Shown: positions 18,316 through 26,860 of the stretch, in pieces
Layout of the letters: every line of letters starts with the position of its first letter
How positions within the stretch are numbered: position 1 is the first letter of the stretch
Origin: Chryseobacterium indologenes
GTDB lineage: Bacteria; Bacteroidota; Bacteroidia; Flavobacteriales; Weeksellaceae
Assembly: GCF_018362995.1 (NCBI RefSeq)
Contig: NZ_CP074372.1
Location: 1,860,001-1,924,000, forward strand
Direction of reading: 5' to 3'
DNA: 64,000 nt
Position numbers and translations under genes: made by a program
Notes under the pieces: generated by a model
The model's input: only the letters and a program-made list of their open reading frames with translations
Database searches by the model: none
Told to the model about the DNA's origin: nothing

Positions 18316-18831
18316 TTATTTCCAGTAGTTCCAGACTGCTCCGTCAAATATTGCCAGAGTTTTGCTGGTTGTATCGTAACAGATCATACCGGGATAGGGA
18401 TTTTTTACACTAAGATGCGGTGTTGCTACTTTCGGGAGAATCATTGCTTTATCCTGAGATTCAAGAACCAATACGCCATCAGCAGTACTCGATGCCTCTC
18501 CCATAATAACTCCTTTCCCTGATTCTGCAGAATTATTGACTATAACCGCACTTGAATTACCGACATCTGACAAAGATTTCCAGGTGTCATTTTCGTAGAC
18601 TTTTACTTTATTATCTGCGGTATCAAAGATCAATGTTCCATTCACCAAACTCCCTGTTGGAAGCCCGGACGTTGCAGGAAGAATCAAGCCTTTTGTATTT
18701 CCGGAAACGTTATCAAAATCCAATACAGTGCTGTTTCCATCTACCGTCTGTTTCCCTATAGCTATCTGAGCAAAAGATGAATTAAAAACAATCAGGGCAG
18801 CGGCTATACTTATATTTCTTATATTTTTCAT
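18316..18831 (-). CDS. Secreted hypothetical protein with repeated 'G-x-x-x-D...W' motif
   Basis: 171 residues from the ATG at 18831 (an ATG at 18855 is possible but puts eight extra residues before the signal peptide). Signal peptide ends SFAQ. The body holds two similar motifs: KGLILPAT...GTLIFDTADNKVKVYENDTW and KAMILPKV...GMICYDTTSKTLAIFDGAVW. The same motif ends the upstream neighbour. This pattern is common in secreted Flavobacteriia proteins; the function is unknown. It is probably translated from the same mRNA as the gene ending at 18848. Confidence 0.75.
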   Translation of the reverse strand: MKNIRNISIAAALIVFNSSFAQIAIGKQTVDGNSTVLDFDNVSGNTKGLILPATSGLPTGSLVNGTLIFDTADNKVKVYENDTWKSLSDVGNSSAVIVNNSAESGKGVIMGEASSTADGVLVLESQDKAMILPKVATPHLSVKNPYPGMICYDTTSKTLAIFDGAVWNYWK

Positions 18832-18847
18832 ATTCTTATCGGTTAGA

Positions 18848-19906
18848 TTAATCATTACAGCTTCTTTCTACACATTTCCATTCCGTACCGTTGTAAAGCT
18901 TTACACATTTGTCCTGGATATCATATAAAAGCATTCCTTCTTTCGGATCGGCAATGGCATCACCAGGCTGTGGAGTCTGACTTACATGCTGAACTCTCGT
19001 CATAACAAAACCTTTGTTTTTTGATTCCATCGCTAAGAATCCATTAGGGATATTTTCTGGCCAGGCATTGTTTTTCTCCTGTATTGTAATTCCGAATTTG
19101 GTAAAACCATCGGGTGTACCTGAAATTCCTGGTTTTGTACAAAATCCATCGATCTCATCAATAATGACAGGAGCATTTCCACAACTTGACTTATCTTCAG
19201 ACAATCCTTCAGGCCAGAGAGAAGGACACATTGCTTTTGTTGCATTGGGACCACAGAAGCTTGAATTTCCCATCCCTAATCCTGTAACAGATCCCATAGC
19301 AATGGTTACAATCTGGCTGTCATCACTGATAATGGAAGCTCCCCCACCCCCACTTACGTCTGCCTTTGCAATACAGTAAGCTTTTCCGGTAGGAATTCCA
19401 ATATATTCAACAGAAGGATACGTTGTAGACTGCTGGGTAAATGTTCCGCAAATCTCTACCACACTGCTTGTTCCCATTTCAATCACAGAAGTTGTTCCTG
19501 GGTAAAATCCGCCAAAAGAAGGGTCTTCCTGAATAGCCGATCCCACCAATGATAAAAATGATTTGGTTCCCAGTTTGATTTTTGAATTTTTCTGAGATCC
19601 GAAAGTTCCTACTTTCACCGTTCCTGTAGATTTAACACTGGCTCCATTACCGATTTCCAGCACTCCATCCACCTGAATACTGTTAGATTGAAGCTGCCCG
19701 GATTGAATGATAAGGGTTGCCCCATTCGGGATACTGATATTCGTACTTACACTGATATTGCCGTTAAGACAATAGGTATTTCCACTAGTCATCGCCTGTC
19801 CTGTATACGGAATACACTGAGCATGGGCTATAGTGCTGAAAACAAGCGTCATTAAAAAAATGACTTTTTCATTAATTTTTAAAAAAAATAATTTATTAAT
19901 GTACAT
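18848..19906 (-). CDS. Secreted hypothetical protein, possible adhesin-like surface protein
   Basis: 352 residues with a signal peptide ending AHAQ. The N-terminal half (about 35-190) is rich in Ser, Thr, Gly and Asn, with beta-helix-like periodic short strands (ISIPNGATLIIQSGQLQSN style). Residues about 195-270 are Cys-rich. The C-terminus carries the motif KGFVMTRV...GMLLYDIQDKCVKLYNGTEW, shared with the downstream gene. No enzyme motif was seen. Its stop is followed by the next gene's start after 16 bases. Confidence 0.7.
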   Translation of the reverse strand: MYINKLFFLKINEKVIFLMTLVFSTIAHAQCIPYTGQAMTSGNTYCLNGNISVSTNISIPNGATLIIQSGQLQSNSIQVDGVLEIGNGASVKSTGTVKVGTFGSQKNSKIKLGTKSFLSLVGSAIQEDPSFGGFYPGTTSVIEMGTSSVVEICGTFTQQSTTYPSVEYIGIPTGKAYCIAKADVSGGGGASIISDDSQIVTIAMGSVTGLGMGNSSFCGPNATKAMCPSLWPEGLSEDKSSCGNAPVIIDEIDGFCTKPGISGTPDGFTKFGITIQEKNNAWPENIPNGFLAMESKNKGFVMTRVQHVSQTPQPGDAIADPKEGMLLYDIQDKCVKLYNGTEWKCVERSCND

Positions 19907-20288
19907 TTATAATATTTTAACAGATTATTGTTGTTTAATTGGAAAATATTTAAATTTTCAACATCATCGACGCACTAAGAAACAATTAACATACCAAACA
20001 GGTGTTTAATTTTTTATTATCTGATAAAACTTTACCATAATCATTATTTAATAATCTTAATAAAGCATTAATAAAATACTACGCTACAACACACAACGAT
20101 CTTAAAAACGGTTAACAATTCGGAGATGATTTAAAAGATTAATTACTCTTTTTCTGGTCTAATTAGATCATGTTTAATAAAAGAATCCTCCACTTTTATT
20201 TACAGCATCTTTAATCTGAATACAACAATAGATAATCTGAATAACAGACCTCAGCGAAAATTCACATTAAAAAACGTAAATTTGCAGC
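19907..20288. other. AT-rich intergenic region between divergent genes
   Basis: 382 bases separating the minus-strand secreted pair from mnmE. A TAAATTTG box (20277-20284) lies only four bases from the mnmE ATG, and no -33 TTG fits it. Nothing else was seen. Confidence 0.5.
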
Positions 20289-21674
20289 ATGAATAACGAT
20301 ACGATATGTGCACTGGCTACTGCCAATGGAATAGGTGCTTTAGGCATCATCCGGGTTTCTGGAAATGAAGCTTTATCTGTAGTTCAGAAAAGTTTTCCGG
20401 GGAAAAATCTGGAAAAACAGAAATCCCATACCATTCATTACGGTTATTTTATGGATGAGGAGGAAGCAATTGATGAAGTGATGCTTTCCATCTTTCTGGC
20501 ACCGAAAAGTTTCACCACTGAAAATTCTGTGGAGATTGCTTTTCACGGCTCCCCGCATATCGGAAAACGTATTCTTGAAACGCTGATCAAAAACGGAGCG
20601 AGAATGGCAAAAGCAGGAGAATTTACCCTCCGCGCCTTTATCAACGGAAGAATTGACCTTTCCCAAGCGGAAGCAATTGCTGATGTGATTGCCTCTGAAA
20701 ATGAAGCTTCCAGAAAGGTAGCCATAAATCAATTGAAAGGAGGAATTACGAATGAAATCTCTCTATTAAGAACGGATCTTCTGAATTTTGTTTCCCTGAT
20801 CGAGTTGGAGCTGGATTTTGCTGAAGAAGATGTAGAATTTGCAGACCGAACGGCTCTGAACGGATTATTAGATAAAATTGAATTAAAATTAAATTCTCTT
20901 ATTGAAAGTTTCCAATATGGAAATGCCATTAAAAACGGGACAGCCGTTGCTATCATCGGAAAACCAAATGCCGGGAAGTCTACGCTGCTGAACTCTCTTT
21001 TGAAAGAAGAAAGAGCGATTGTAAGCAATATTGCGGGAACCACCAGAGATACCATTGAGGAAATTCTTCATATTAAAGGCCACGCCTTCCGACTGATTGA
21101 CACGGCAGGACTTCGCGAAACAGTGGATGAAATTGAAGCAATTGGGGTAAAAAAAGCAAAAGAAAAGGTAGAAAATGCCAATATCCTTGTGTATCTGGCC
21201 GATGCTGCCACTGAAGATTTTTCTGAGGATATTGAAATGATTCAGTCGCTCCTGAGAGAAGATCTGAAATTAATCATCTGCGCAACAAAAATTGATGAAG
21301 TGATTCCTACCAAATACGAAACGGTAGAAAACATCTTCAGAAATGCCATCTCCCACGAGTTTGATTTCATTAAAATATCAGCTGTCGAAAATCAAAATAT
21401 CCAGGATCTGAAAAATGAGCTTTCATCTTATGTTGAGCATTTAAAATCTGAAGAAAACAACGTTGTAATAACCAATCAACGTCACTTTGAAGCACTACGA
21501 AAGTCTCTGGATGCTGTTCATAAAGTAAAAGAAGCCATTGTTTTCCAGATTTCTACAGAATTGCTTGCTTATGAACTTAGAAATGCCCTGGAACATCTTG
21601 GAGAAATTTCCGGAGAGGTTACGAATGATGAGGTACTGGGGAATATTTTTTCTAAGTTTTGTATCGGAAAGTAA
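20289..21674 (+). CDS. mnmE: tRNA modification GTPase MnmE
   Basis: GTPase which, with MnmG, adds the carboxymethylaminomethyl or taurinomethyl-type group to the wobble uridine of some tRNAs. The 461-residue protein shows all parts: N-terminal tetrahydrofolate-binding domain (about 1-120), helical domain, and the G domain with P-loop GKPNAGKS (224-231) and DTAG (271-274). The C-terminal CIGK motif holds the conserved Cys458. The length matches the family. The adjacent genes show no link to its job. Confidence 0.96.
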   Translation: MNNDTICALATANGIGALGIIRVSGNEALSVVQKSFPGKNLEKQKSHTIHYGYFMDEEEAIDEVMLSIFLAPKSFTTENSVEIAFHGSPHIGKRILETLIKNGARMAKAGEFTLRAFINGRIDLSQAEAIADVIASENEASRKVAINQLKGGITNEISLLRTDLLNFVSLIELELDFAEEDVEFADRTALNGLLDKIELKLNSLIESFQYGNAIKNGTAVAIIGKPNAGKSTLLNSLLKEERAIVSNIAGTTRDTIEEILHIKGHAFRLIDTAGLRETVDEIEAIGVKKAKEKVENANILVYLADAATEDFSEDIEMIQSLLREDLKLIICATKIDEVIPTKYETVENIFRNAISHEFDFIKISAVENQNIQDLKNELSSYVEHLKSEENNVVITNQRHFEALRKSLDAVHKVKEAIVFQISTELLAYELRNALEHLGEISGEVTNDEVLGNIFSKFCIGK

Positions 21675-21850
21675 TGAGACAAAAGAACAAGAACAAAAAC
21701 AACACAAATATCTAGAAATCAAAGCATACATAAAATCATGTTTTTGATTCAGTCTTAATGAATTTGGGGTATTTTGATATTATTTACCCCTTATTTACCT
21801 CTACAGCTATTAATATCTTATTTTTTATAATCCGGGAGAGACTATGTCGC

Positions 21851-21910
21851 TTAAGGTACTTTAATGCACCTTATTGTATTTAAATGTACTTAATTGTACT
21901 TTCATTTGTT
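21851..21910 (+). repeat. 10-bp-period tandem degenerate repeat, about 5-6 units
   Basis: Split every 10 bases it reads TTAAGGTACT, TTAATGCACC, TTATTGTATT, TAAATGTACT, TAATTGTACT, TTCATTTGTT; consensus near TTAATGTACT. One unit per helical turn suggests a protein-binding array. It lies 320 bases upstream of the M13 peptidase ATG in an otherwise gene-free 553-base stretch (21675-22227). Confidence 0.55.
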
Positions 21911-22227
21911 TTGCTCAGTATATCGCGGAGCCTTTATTTCCCGAACCTGTTTAATAAAATTCCCTTTTCCTATTAAAGCCTTTGGGCCTGTCTTATATTT
22001 TTCAAAAAAACCAAAAAAAAAGAAAATTTCATTAGCATTAAGAGATAAAATGCAGCTATTTTCCATTCCGTTTTCATTTAAAAGGTCCCCGGGTCTTTTC
22101 TTAATTACACTTTTGGGGCAAAACAGTGAAACAGTATATCATCAAATAGTAAAAAAAATATACTATGATGAAATTTCTCACTATCTTAAACCGTTTAACT
22201 AAGTGTTTGAACATTATATTTATTAGA

Positions 22228-24267
22228 ATGAAAAATCATACATTAACAACACTTTTAATCATTACAACGATACTATTTTCTTGTAAAGGTGAAAAAAAGC
22301 CGGATATTCATTCGGTCTTCAGTAGTTCAGGTTTTGATAATGGCAACATTGATTCTACTAAAAATCCATGTATTGATTTTGATGGCTTTGCTAATGGTAA
22401 CTGGAAGAAGAAAAACCCTCTTCCTGCTACTGAAAGCAGATGGGGTGCTTTTGAAATTCTTGACCGGGACAACAAAGTGAAACTAAAAAATATTGTAGAT
22501 AGCATAAGTAAATTACCTCATCTCAAATCAGGTTCAGAATCTCAACAGATAGCTGATTTTTACAGATCTTATATGGATACTACAACCATAGAAAAACTGG
22601 GACTTTTACCGCTTGATAAGTATTTTGAGCGAATTGACCATATTAAAGATTATACTGATTGGGTAAACTTCTCCGGGGAACTTCAAAAGCTTGGCATACC
22701 AACATTTATCAGTTATAAGGTAGAAGCCGATGCTCATAACAATCAAATGAACATTCTTTCCTTAGGGCAAGGCGGACTAACTTTGGGTGATAAAAGCTAT
22801 TATGCACTAAAAGAATCTAAAAATGTCAACTTAAAAGACAGACTGATCCGGCACATCGACATTATGTACAAAAACGCTGGCCTTAAAGACGTCTCTCCTG
22901 GTTCCAAAATTTACGAACTGGAGCAGAACGTAGCCAGTCTGCAGCTATCTAGTCTGATGTTACGCGATCAGATAAAAACCTATAATAAGTTGTCTGTCAC
23001 TGAACTCAGCCGCATAGCACCACTATTTAATTGGAACGGTTTTTTAAAAGCGCAGGGAATTAATACCCAGACTGTCATTATTGAAGACCGGGCTTATATG
23101 AGCAATTTAACATCTCTCCTGTATAAAACACCATTAACTGTATTGAAATTATATACCCGATGGCAGCTTTTATCCCATTTTGCCCCTTACCTGCCACAGA
23201 AATACAGCAATCCTCACTTTGTTTTTTTCGGAACAGTAATGGCTGGAAAAAAAGAACAAAAAAGCCGCGTAGACATGGCTATCCAAGAGTTAGAACAAGC
23301 ATTGGGTATGCCTTTAGGTAAGCTTTTTGTTCAAAGATATTTCCCTGAACAAGATAAACAAAAGATAAGTGAAATGATTGAAAATGTGCGCTGGGTTTAT
23401 CATCAGCGTATAGACAGCTTACGCTGGATGAGTAATAGCACCAAAGCGTCGGCACACAAAAAATTAAACACAATGACTTTCAAGATCGGATATCCGGAAA
23501 AATGGCCCAACTATTTTGGTATCTCCATACAACCATTACGTTTGATAGACAATGTTATTGCTGTTGCAGTTTTTCATCATAATGAAAACATCAGGAAAAT
23601 TGATAAGCCCGTAGATAAAAGTGAATGGCATTCAACACCGCAGACCGTTGATGCCTTTTACGATCAATATACTAACAGTGCTTGTTTCCCTGCCGGTATC
23701 CTGCAGCCACCTTTTTACAATCATAAAGCAGATGATGCTATAAATTATGGTGCCATAATCGCGGCGATAGGGCACGAAATAACCCATGCTTTCGATGACA
23801 GAGGTTCGAAATTCGATGCATCGGGTAATTTAAATAACTGGTGGACATCAAAAGACAGGCATAATTTTGAAAAACTCACAAAAGAATACATTGAATATTT
23901 TAATCAGATAGAGGCCCAGCCGGGATTACACATTAACGGACAGCTCACTATAAGTGAAAATATAGCAGATCTTGGTGGACTTACTCTGGCCTATCATGCG
24001 CTTGAAAAAAGTTATGATAAAAAAAAGCAGCCTACAGCTATTAACGGTTTCACCTGGCAGCAGCGTTTCTTTTTAGGGTGGGCACAAATGTGGCATGGCA
24101 ACATCAGTACTGAAGCGCTACGTAATGAGCTATTAACCAACCCGCATGTCCCTTTCAGATTTAGAATAAATGGCCCTCTGAAAGAATTAAAGGAATTTAG
24201 ACAAGCATGGAACTGCAACAAAACAGATTCAGCCAATTTGAATATTAAAAGTATAGAAATTTGGTAA
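22228..24267 (+). CDS. M13-family metallopeptidase lipoprotein (PepO/neprilysin-like)
   Basis: 679 residues from the ATG at 22228. A lipoprotein signal ends in the lipobox ILFSC, so it is membrane-anchored. The N-terminal M13 domain spans about 40-410. The catalytic domain holds the zinc motif HEITH (His516, Glu517, His520) and the third ligand in ENIADLGG (Glu577), all in the M13 order. An ATG at 22165 would add 21 residues without a better signal. Neprilysins cut short peptides. It sits alone between mnmE and an opposing gene; the stop codon overlaps a perfect 8-bp inverted repeat without a T-run. Confidence 0.88.
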   Translation: MKNHTLTTLLIITTILFSCKGEKKPDIHSVFSSSGFDNGNIDSTKNPCIDFDGFANGNWKKKNPLPATESRWGAFEILDRDNKVKLKNIVDSISKLPHLKSGSESQQIADFYRSYMDTTTIEKLGLLPLDKYFERIDHIKDYTDWVNFSGELQKLGIPTFISYKVEADAHNNQMNILSLGQGGLTLGDKSYYALKESKNVNLKDRLIRHIDIMYKNAGLKDVSPGSKIYELEQNVASLQLSSLMLRDQIKTYNKLSVTELSRIAPLFNWNGFLKAQGINTQTVIIEDRAYMSNLTSLLYKTPLTVLKLYTRWQLLSHFAPYLPQKYSNPHFVFFGTVMAGKKEQKSRVDMAIQELEQALGMPLGKLFVQRYFPEQDKQKISEMIENVRWVYHQRIDSLRWMSNSTKASAHKKLNTMTFKIGYPEKWPNYFGISIQPLRLIDNVIAVAVFHHNENIRKIDKPVDKSEWHSTPQTVDAFYDQYTNSACFPAGILQPPFYNHKADDAINYGAIIAAIGHEITHAFDDRGSKFDASGNLNNWWTSKDRHNFEKLTKEYIEYFNQIEAQPGLHINGQLTISENIADLGGLTLAYHALEKSYDKKKQPTAINGFTWQQRFFLGWAQMWHGNISTEALRNELLTNPHVPFRFRINGPLKELKEFRQAWNCNKTDSANLNIKSIEIW

Positions 24268-24339
24268 ACTTATAATTTACCAACGAAGATTTAAACTTTT
24301 TTAGCCATCATTTCATATTTATGGTCATGGATCTATTTC

Positions 24340-24987
24340 TTAATATAATTCTTTATCGGAAAATTTAAAATCCTGTATTTTGGGCAAAGGCCTTATTAAA
24401 AGTCTTTTTTTCCTGACTTTTAATGCTTTGTCTGAACCTGATATTTCATCCGTTTCGGTTCTGATACCGGTTACCAGATCAAATTTAGTTTCTGTAAATA
24501 TTGTTTTTTCATCAATATAGCCTCTAGTTGCGTTATTGGTGAACTTAGTGACATAAATTAATTCAAAATTGCCATTGTTATATTTGAAGTCGTATGTAAT
24601 ATTCCCGCCTTTAATTTCACTCCACATTTTTAAGATCCCTTTTTCAATAAAGAAATCCGGAATTTGATATCCATTAAATTTCCCTTGGTTTTCAACCGGA
24701 TATTGGGGTTCGATGATCTTGGTTGAAGATACGGCCAATGCTAATTTCCCATTCGGTTGAGACAAGAAAATTTGTAATCTTAATGATCTTGTTTCGTCCA
24801 ATGTATCCATTTCCACAGTTATTCTATCCATCTTACCATCGTCATTTAAGTCTCCATGTTCTTCTCTGACCTTGTACGTATAGTGCTCTTTAACACTACT
24901 GTTTTGAGCCAATAAGTTCAGTGGAACCGAAAGTAAAATAAATACAAAAATGATTACTGAATTTTTTAAAGATAAAACCATCTGCAT
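24340..24987 (-). CDS. Secreted hypothetical protein with GDLNDDGKMD calcium-binding-like loop
   Basis: 215 residues from the ATG at 24987, whose first base is the last base of the preceding gene's TGA (TGATG), so the genes are translationally coupled. The signal peptide ends LAQ. The segment GDLNDDGKMDRI (about residues 45-56) resembles the DxDxDG loop of dockerin, EF-hand and FG-GAP proteins. No enzyme motif is evident. A TTG start at 25005 is less likely. Confidence 0.7.
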   Translation of the reverse strand: MQMVLSLKNSVIIFVFILLSVPLNLLAQNSSVKEHYTYKVREEHGDLNDDGKMDRITVEMDTLDETRSLRLQIFLSQPNGKLALAVSSTKIIEPQYPVENQGKFNGYQIPDFFIEKGILKMWSEIKGGNITYDFKYNNGNFELIYVTKFTNNATRGYIDEKTIFTETKFDLVTGIRTETDEISGSDKALKVRKKRLLIRPLPKIQDFKFSDKELY

Positions 24988-25751
24988 CAAAAATATTTTT
25001 TCCAAAATTTATATCCTACTGAATAGATACCCAGCTCTTCCATCTTCTTAATATAAGACATTTCAAACATCATCAATCTGATTTCTGTTGCGTCTACCGA
25101 TATGGATATTTTATTTCCCTGTGAATCAAAAGAGATCTCCTCTTCCTGATGATCGTCTTTAAAAAGATAATAGTAGAAAGATTCATTTTTCCAGTACGAA
25201 GCATTTGGGTCATCGTCATCAACAGCAATTTTCTTGCAGTTTTTACTGAGGTAGTCTTTGATTTTACTATAGTCAGCAGAAGTTTTTGAGGTCTTTTCTA
25301 CTTTAAGATACATTAATTTGCCTTTCCTGTCTTCTACCATATCCATTTTTGGGAAAGTTACTGTATTCAAAACAGCTATCTTGTCTTTTTCCGGATCGTA
25401 GGCGACTGTTTTGTATCCATAGCCAAATATTTCGGTTGGTTTCTTATTTCTTAGCATCCAGTCATTGGTTGATTCTAAAGAAAGCTCTGTAGGAAATCTC
25501 CCATCCGTTTTAAAATAACCTAAAGTATCTTTTACAAAAAAAGCATTATTTAAAAGATTAAGAGCTTCTTTTTTATCCAGACTTTTAGGGTCTTTCGAAA
25601 TAATCTCGTTGGTCTTTTTGATCTTATTGCTGTAAAATTTCGAGACATCAAAATCATTGGATATTTTTGCCAGATCAACAATTTTGTTATCCTGTGAATG
25701 ACAAAATGACAGGAGAAATAATACGAAAAGCATGTAAATTTTATTTTGCAT
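24987..25751 (-). CDS. Secreted hypothetical protein
   Basis: 254 residues with an N-terminal hydrophobic signal (MLFVLFLLSFCHSQ); the cysteine is not in a clear lipobox. Charged, Lys- and Asp-rich body, including a VDDDDP stretch. No known domain recognised. It is coupled to the following gene by a one-base overlap; an upstream minus-strand lipoprotein gene lies 125 bases away. Confidence 0.65.
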   Translation of the reverse strand: MQNKIYMLFVLFLLSFCHSQDNKIVDLAKISNDFDVSKFYSNKIKKTNEIISKDPKSLDKKEALNLLNNAFFVKDTLGYFKTDGRFPTELSLESTNDWMLRNKKPTEIFGYGYKTVAYDPEKDKIAVLNTVTFPKMDMVEDRKGKLMYLKVEKTSKTSADYSKIKDYLSKNCKKIAVDDDDPNASYWKNESFYYYLFKDDHQEEEISFDSQGNKISISVDATEIRLMMFEMSYIKKMEELGIYSVGYKFWKKYF

Positions 25752-25876
25752 AGATCATTTGTTTTTATTTTTTTAATACTTATAATTGAATAAGGAGTTT
25801 TTCATTAATGATATTGTAACTGATAAAGTAGTCGTCAAGCACTAAAGTTTTCTGTCATCAATCAACTTATCCAGGA

Positions 25877-26551
25877 TCACCTGCAATACAAAAGATCACC
25901 GGAACTCATCTTACCTATAACCTGGTTGGCATATTCATTTTTTATAATAAAAAGGAAAACTCTTACCTGAGATTTATTTTTTCCGTTATCAATACCCTTA
26001 TTTGCCTGCTCAGCTTCAATGTTCATTGTATTGCTTCCATCGTCAGCAACTACACAATATTTAATCATCCGGTCTTTTAAACGCCAGGTATAAATATCAT
26101 AAGGTTTAATAAAAGTCTCTTTGCTAATTTTTGACTTCCCATATTTTTGATCTAAAAACTCTATAAATTTTTTAGTCTCTTTTAAAGAAATATCTCCTGC
26201 AACCGCATTAAAAACCATCATCTTGCCATTAAGAGTGGTTGCGAAATTAATGGCATTAAAATCAAAATCGTCAAATCTCGCCAGAACATCTTCATGAGAA
26301 AAAATTTCCTGTCTGTATTCAATCCGTATTGGTTTTTCGCTTCCGATAAACTCTCCGTCAAAAATAGTATCAACGCCTATAACCTCAGACTTTATTTGAT
26401 AATAGTTGTCATATGTTTTGTACTTATCTTTATCTGAAAAATATGTTGATGTCTTGTTATTAAAGTTGAAATCCTGCAATTCTATGGCTTTTTCCTTTTT
26501 ACAACTGGTCAGAAAGAGTAAACAGATTACAACAAATATGATTTTTTCCAT
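25877..26551 (-). CDS. Hypothetical lipoprotein
   Basis: 224 residues; classic lipoprotein signal ending in lipobox LTSC followed by KKEK, so likely lipidated in the membrane. No recognised domain. It is the first of three consecutive minus-strand secreted hypotheticals. About 90 bases upstream is a sequence related to the decamer array at 21851-21910. Confidence 0.7.
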   Translation of the reverse strand: MEKIIFVVICLLFLTSCKKEKAIELQDFNFNNKTSTYFSDKDKYKTYDNYYQIKSEVIGVDTIFDGEFIGSEKPIRIEYRQEIFSHEDVLARFDDFDFNAINFATTLNGKMMVFNAVAGDISLKETKKFIEFLDQKYGKSKISKETFIKPYDIYTWRLKDRMIKYCVVADDGSNTMNIEAEQANKGIDNGKNKSQVRVFLFIIKNEYANQVIGKMSSGDLLYCR

Positions 26552-26641
26552 TGATATTATTGGCTAAAGTTTATTGCTAATGAAGTCACCTCTAATATAT
26601 AAAATTTATATTTGTCTCATTCTTAATAAAATAAGGCAACA

Positions 26642-26690
26642 ATGTACCTGAGTATAAATATTTGGTGCATTTAAGTATATCATTACCTTA
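26642..26690 (-). promoter_or_regulatory. Element related to the 21851-21910 array, upstream of the lipoprotein gene
   Basis: On the minus strand it contains, in order, TTAAGGTA, ACTTAAATGCACC and, about 20 bases on, GTAC. The 21851 array has TTAAGGTA, ACTTTAATGCACC and GTAC in the same order and orientation relative to the gene. The rest of the 26552-26860 spacer is AT-rich apart from the terminator. Confidence 0.4.
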
Positions 26691-26781
26691 AAAAATTAAT
26701 TTCGATATTGTTGTCGAAAAAATTCAGCACAACCAAATGATACAGTTTATCTGAAAACTATCCCAAACAAGGGAATGGAGA

Positions 26782-26829
26782 AAAATAAAAAAGAGTTCGT
26801 TTCACGAGCTGTGAAACGGACTCTTTTTT
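26782..26829 (-). terminator. Terminator of the Na+/H+ antiporter gene
   Basis: Long hairpin AAAAGAGT-CGTTTCAC / GTGAAACG-ACTCTTTT, followed by A/T runs on both strands, 32 bases past the minus-strand stop at 26861. A 67-codon plus-strand ORF here is chance. Confidence 0.85.
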
Positions 26830-26860
26830 ATCCAAAACTGAAATTACGATCTAAACAGTA

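Noticed and set aside
20277..20284. TAAATTTG as the mnmE promoter, giving a leaderless mRNA
   Set aside because: There is no -33 TTG at a suitable distance, and such boxes occur by chance in AT-rich DNA.
21894..22202. 102-codon plus-strand ORF in front of the M13 peptidase
   Set aside because: It overlaps the peptidase gene's upstream region and the decamer array, has low-complexity lysine and phenylalanine content and no family motif; likely chance.
24261..24283. Perfect inverted repeat over the M13 peptidase stop as a terminator
   Set aside because: TTGGTAAA / TTTACCAA has no T-run right after it; it may be chance or an mRNA end structure.
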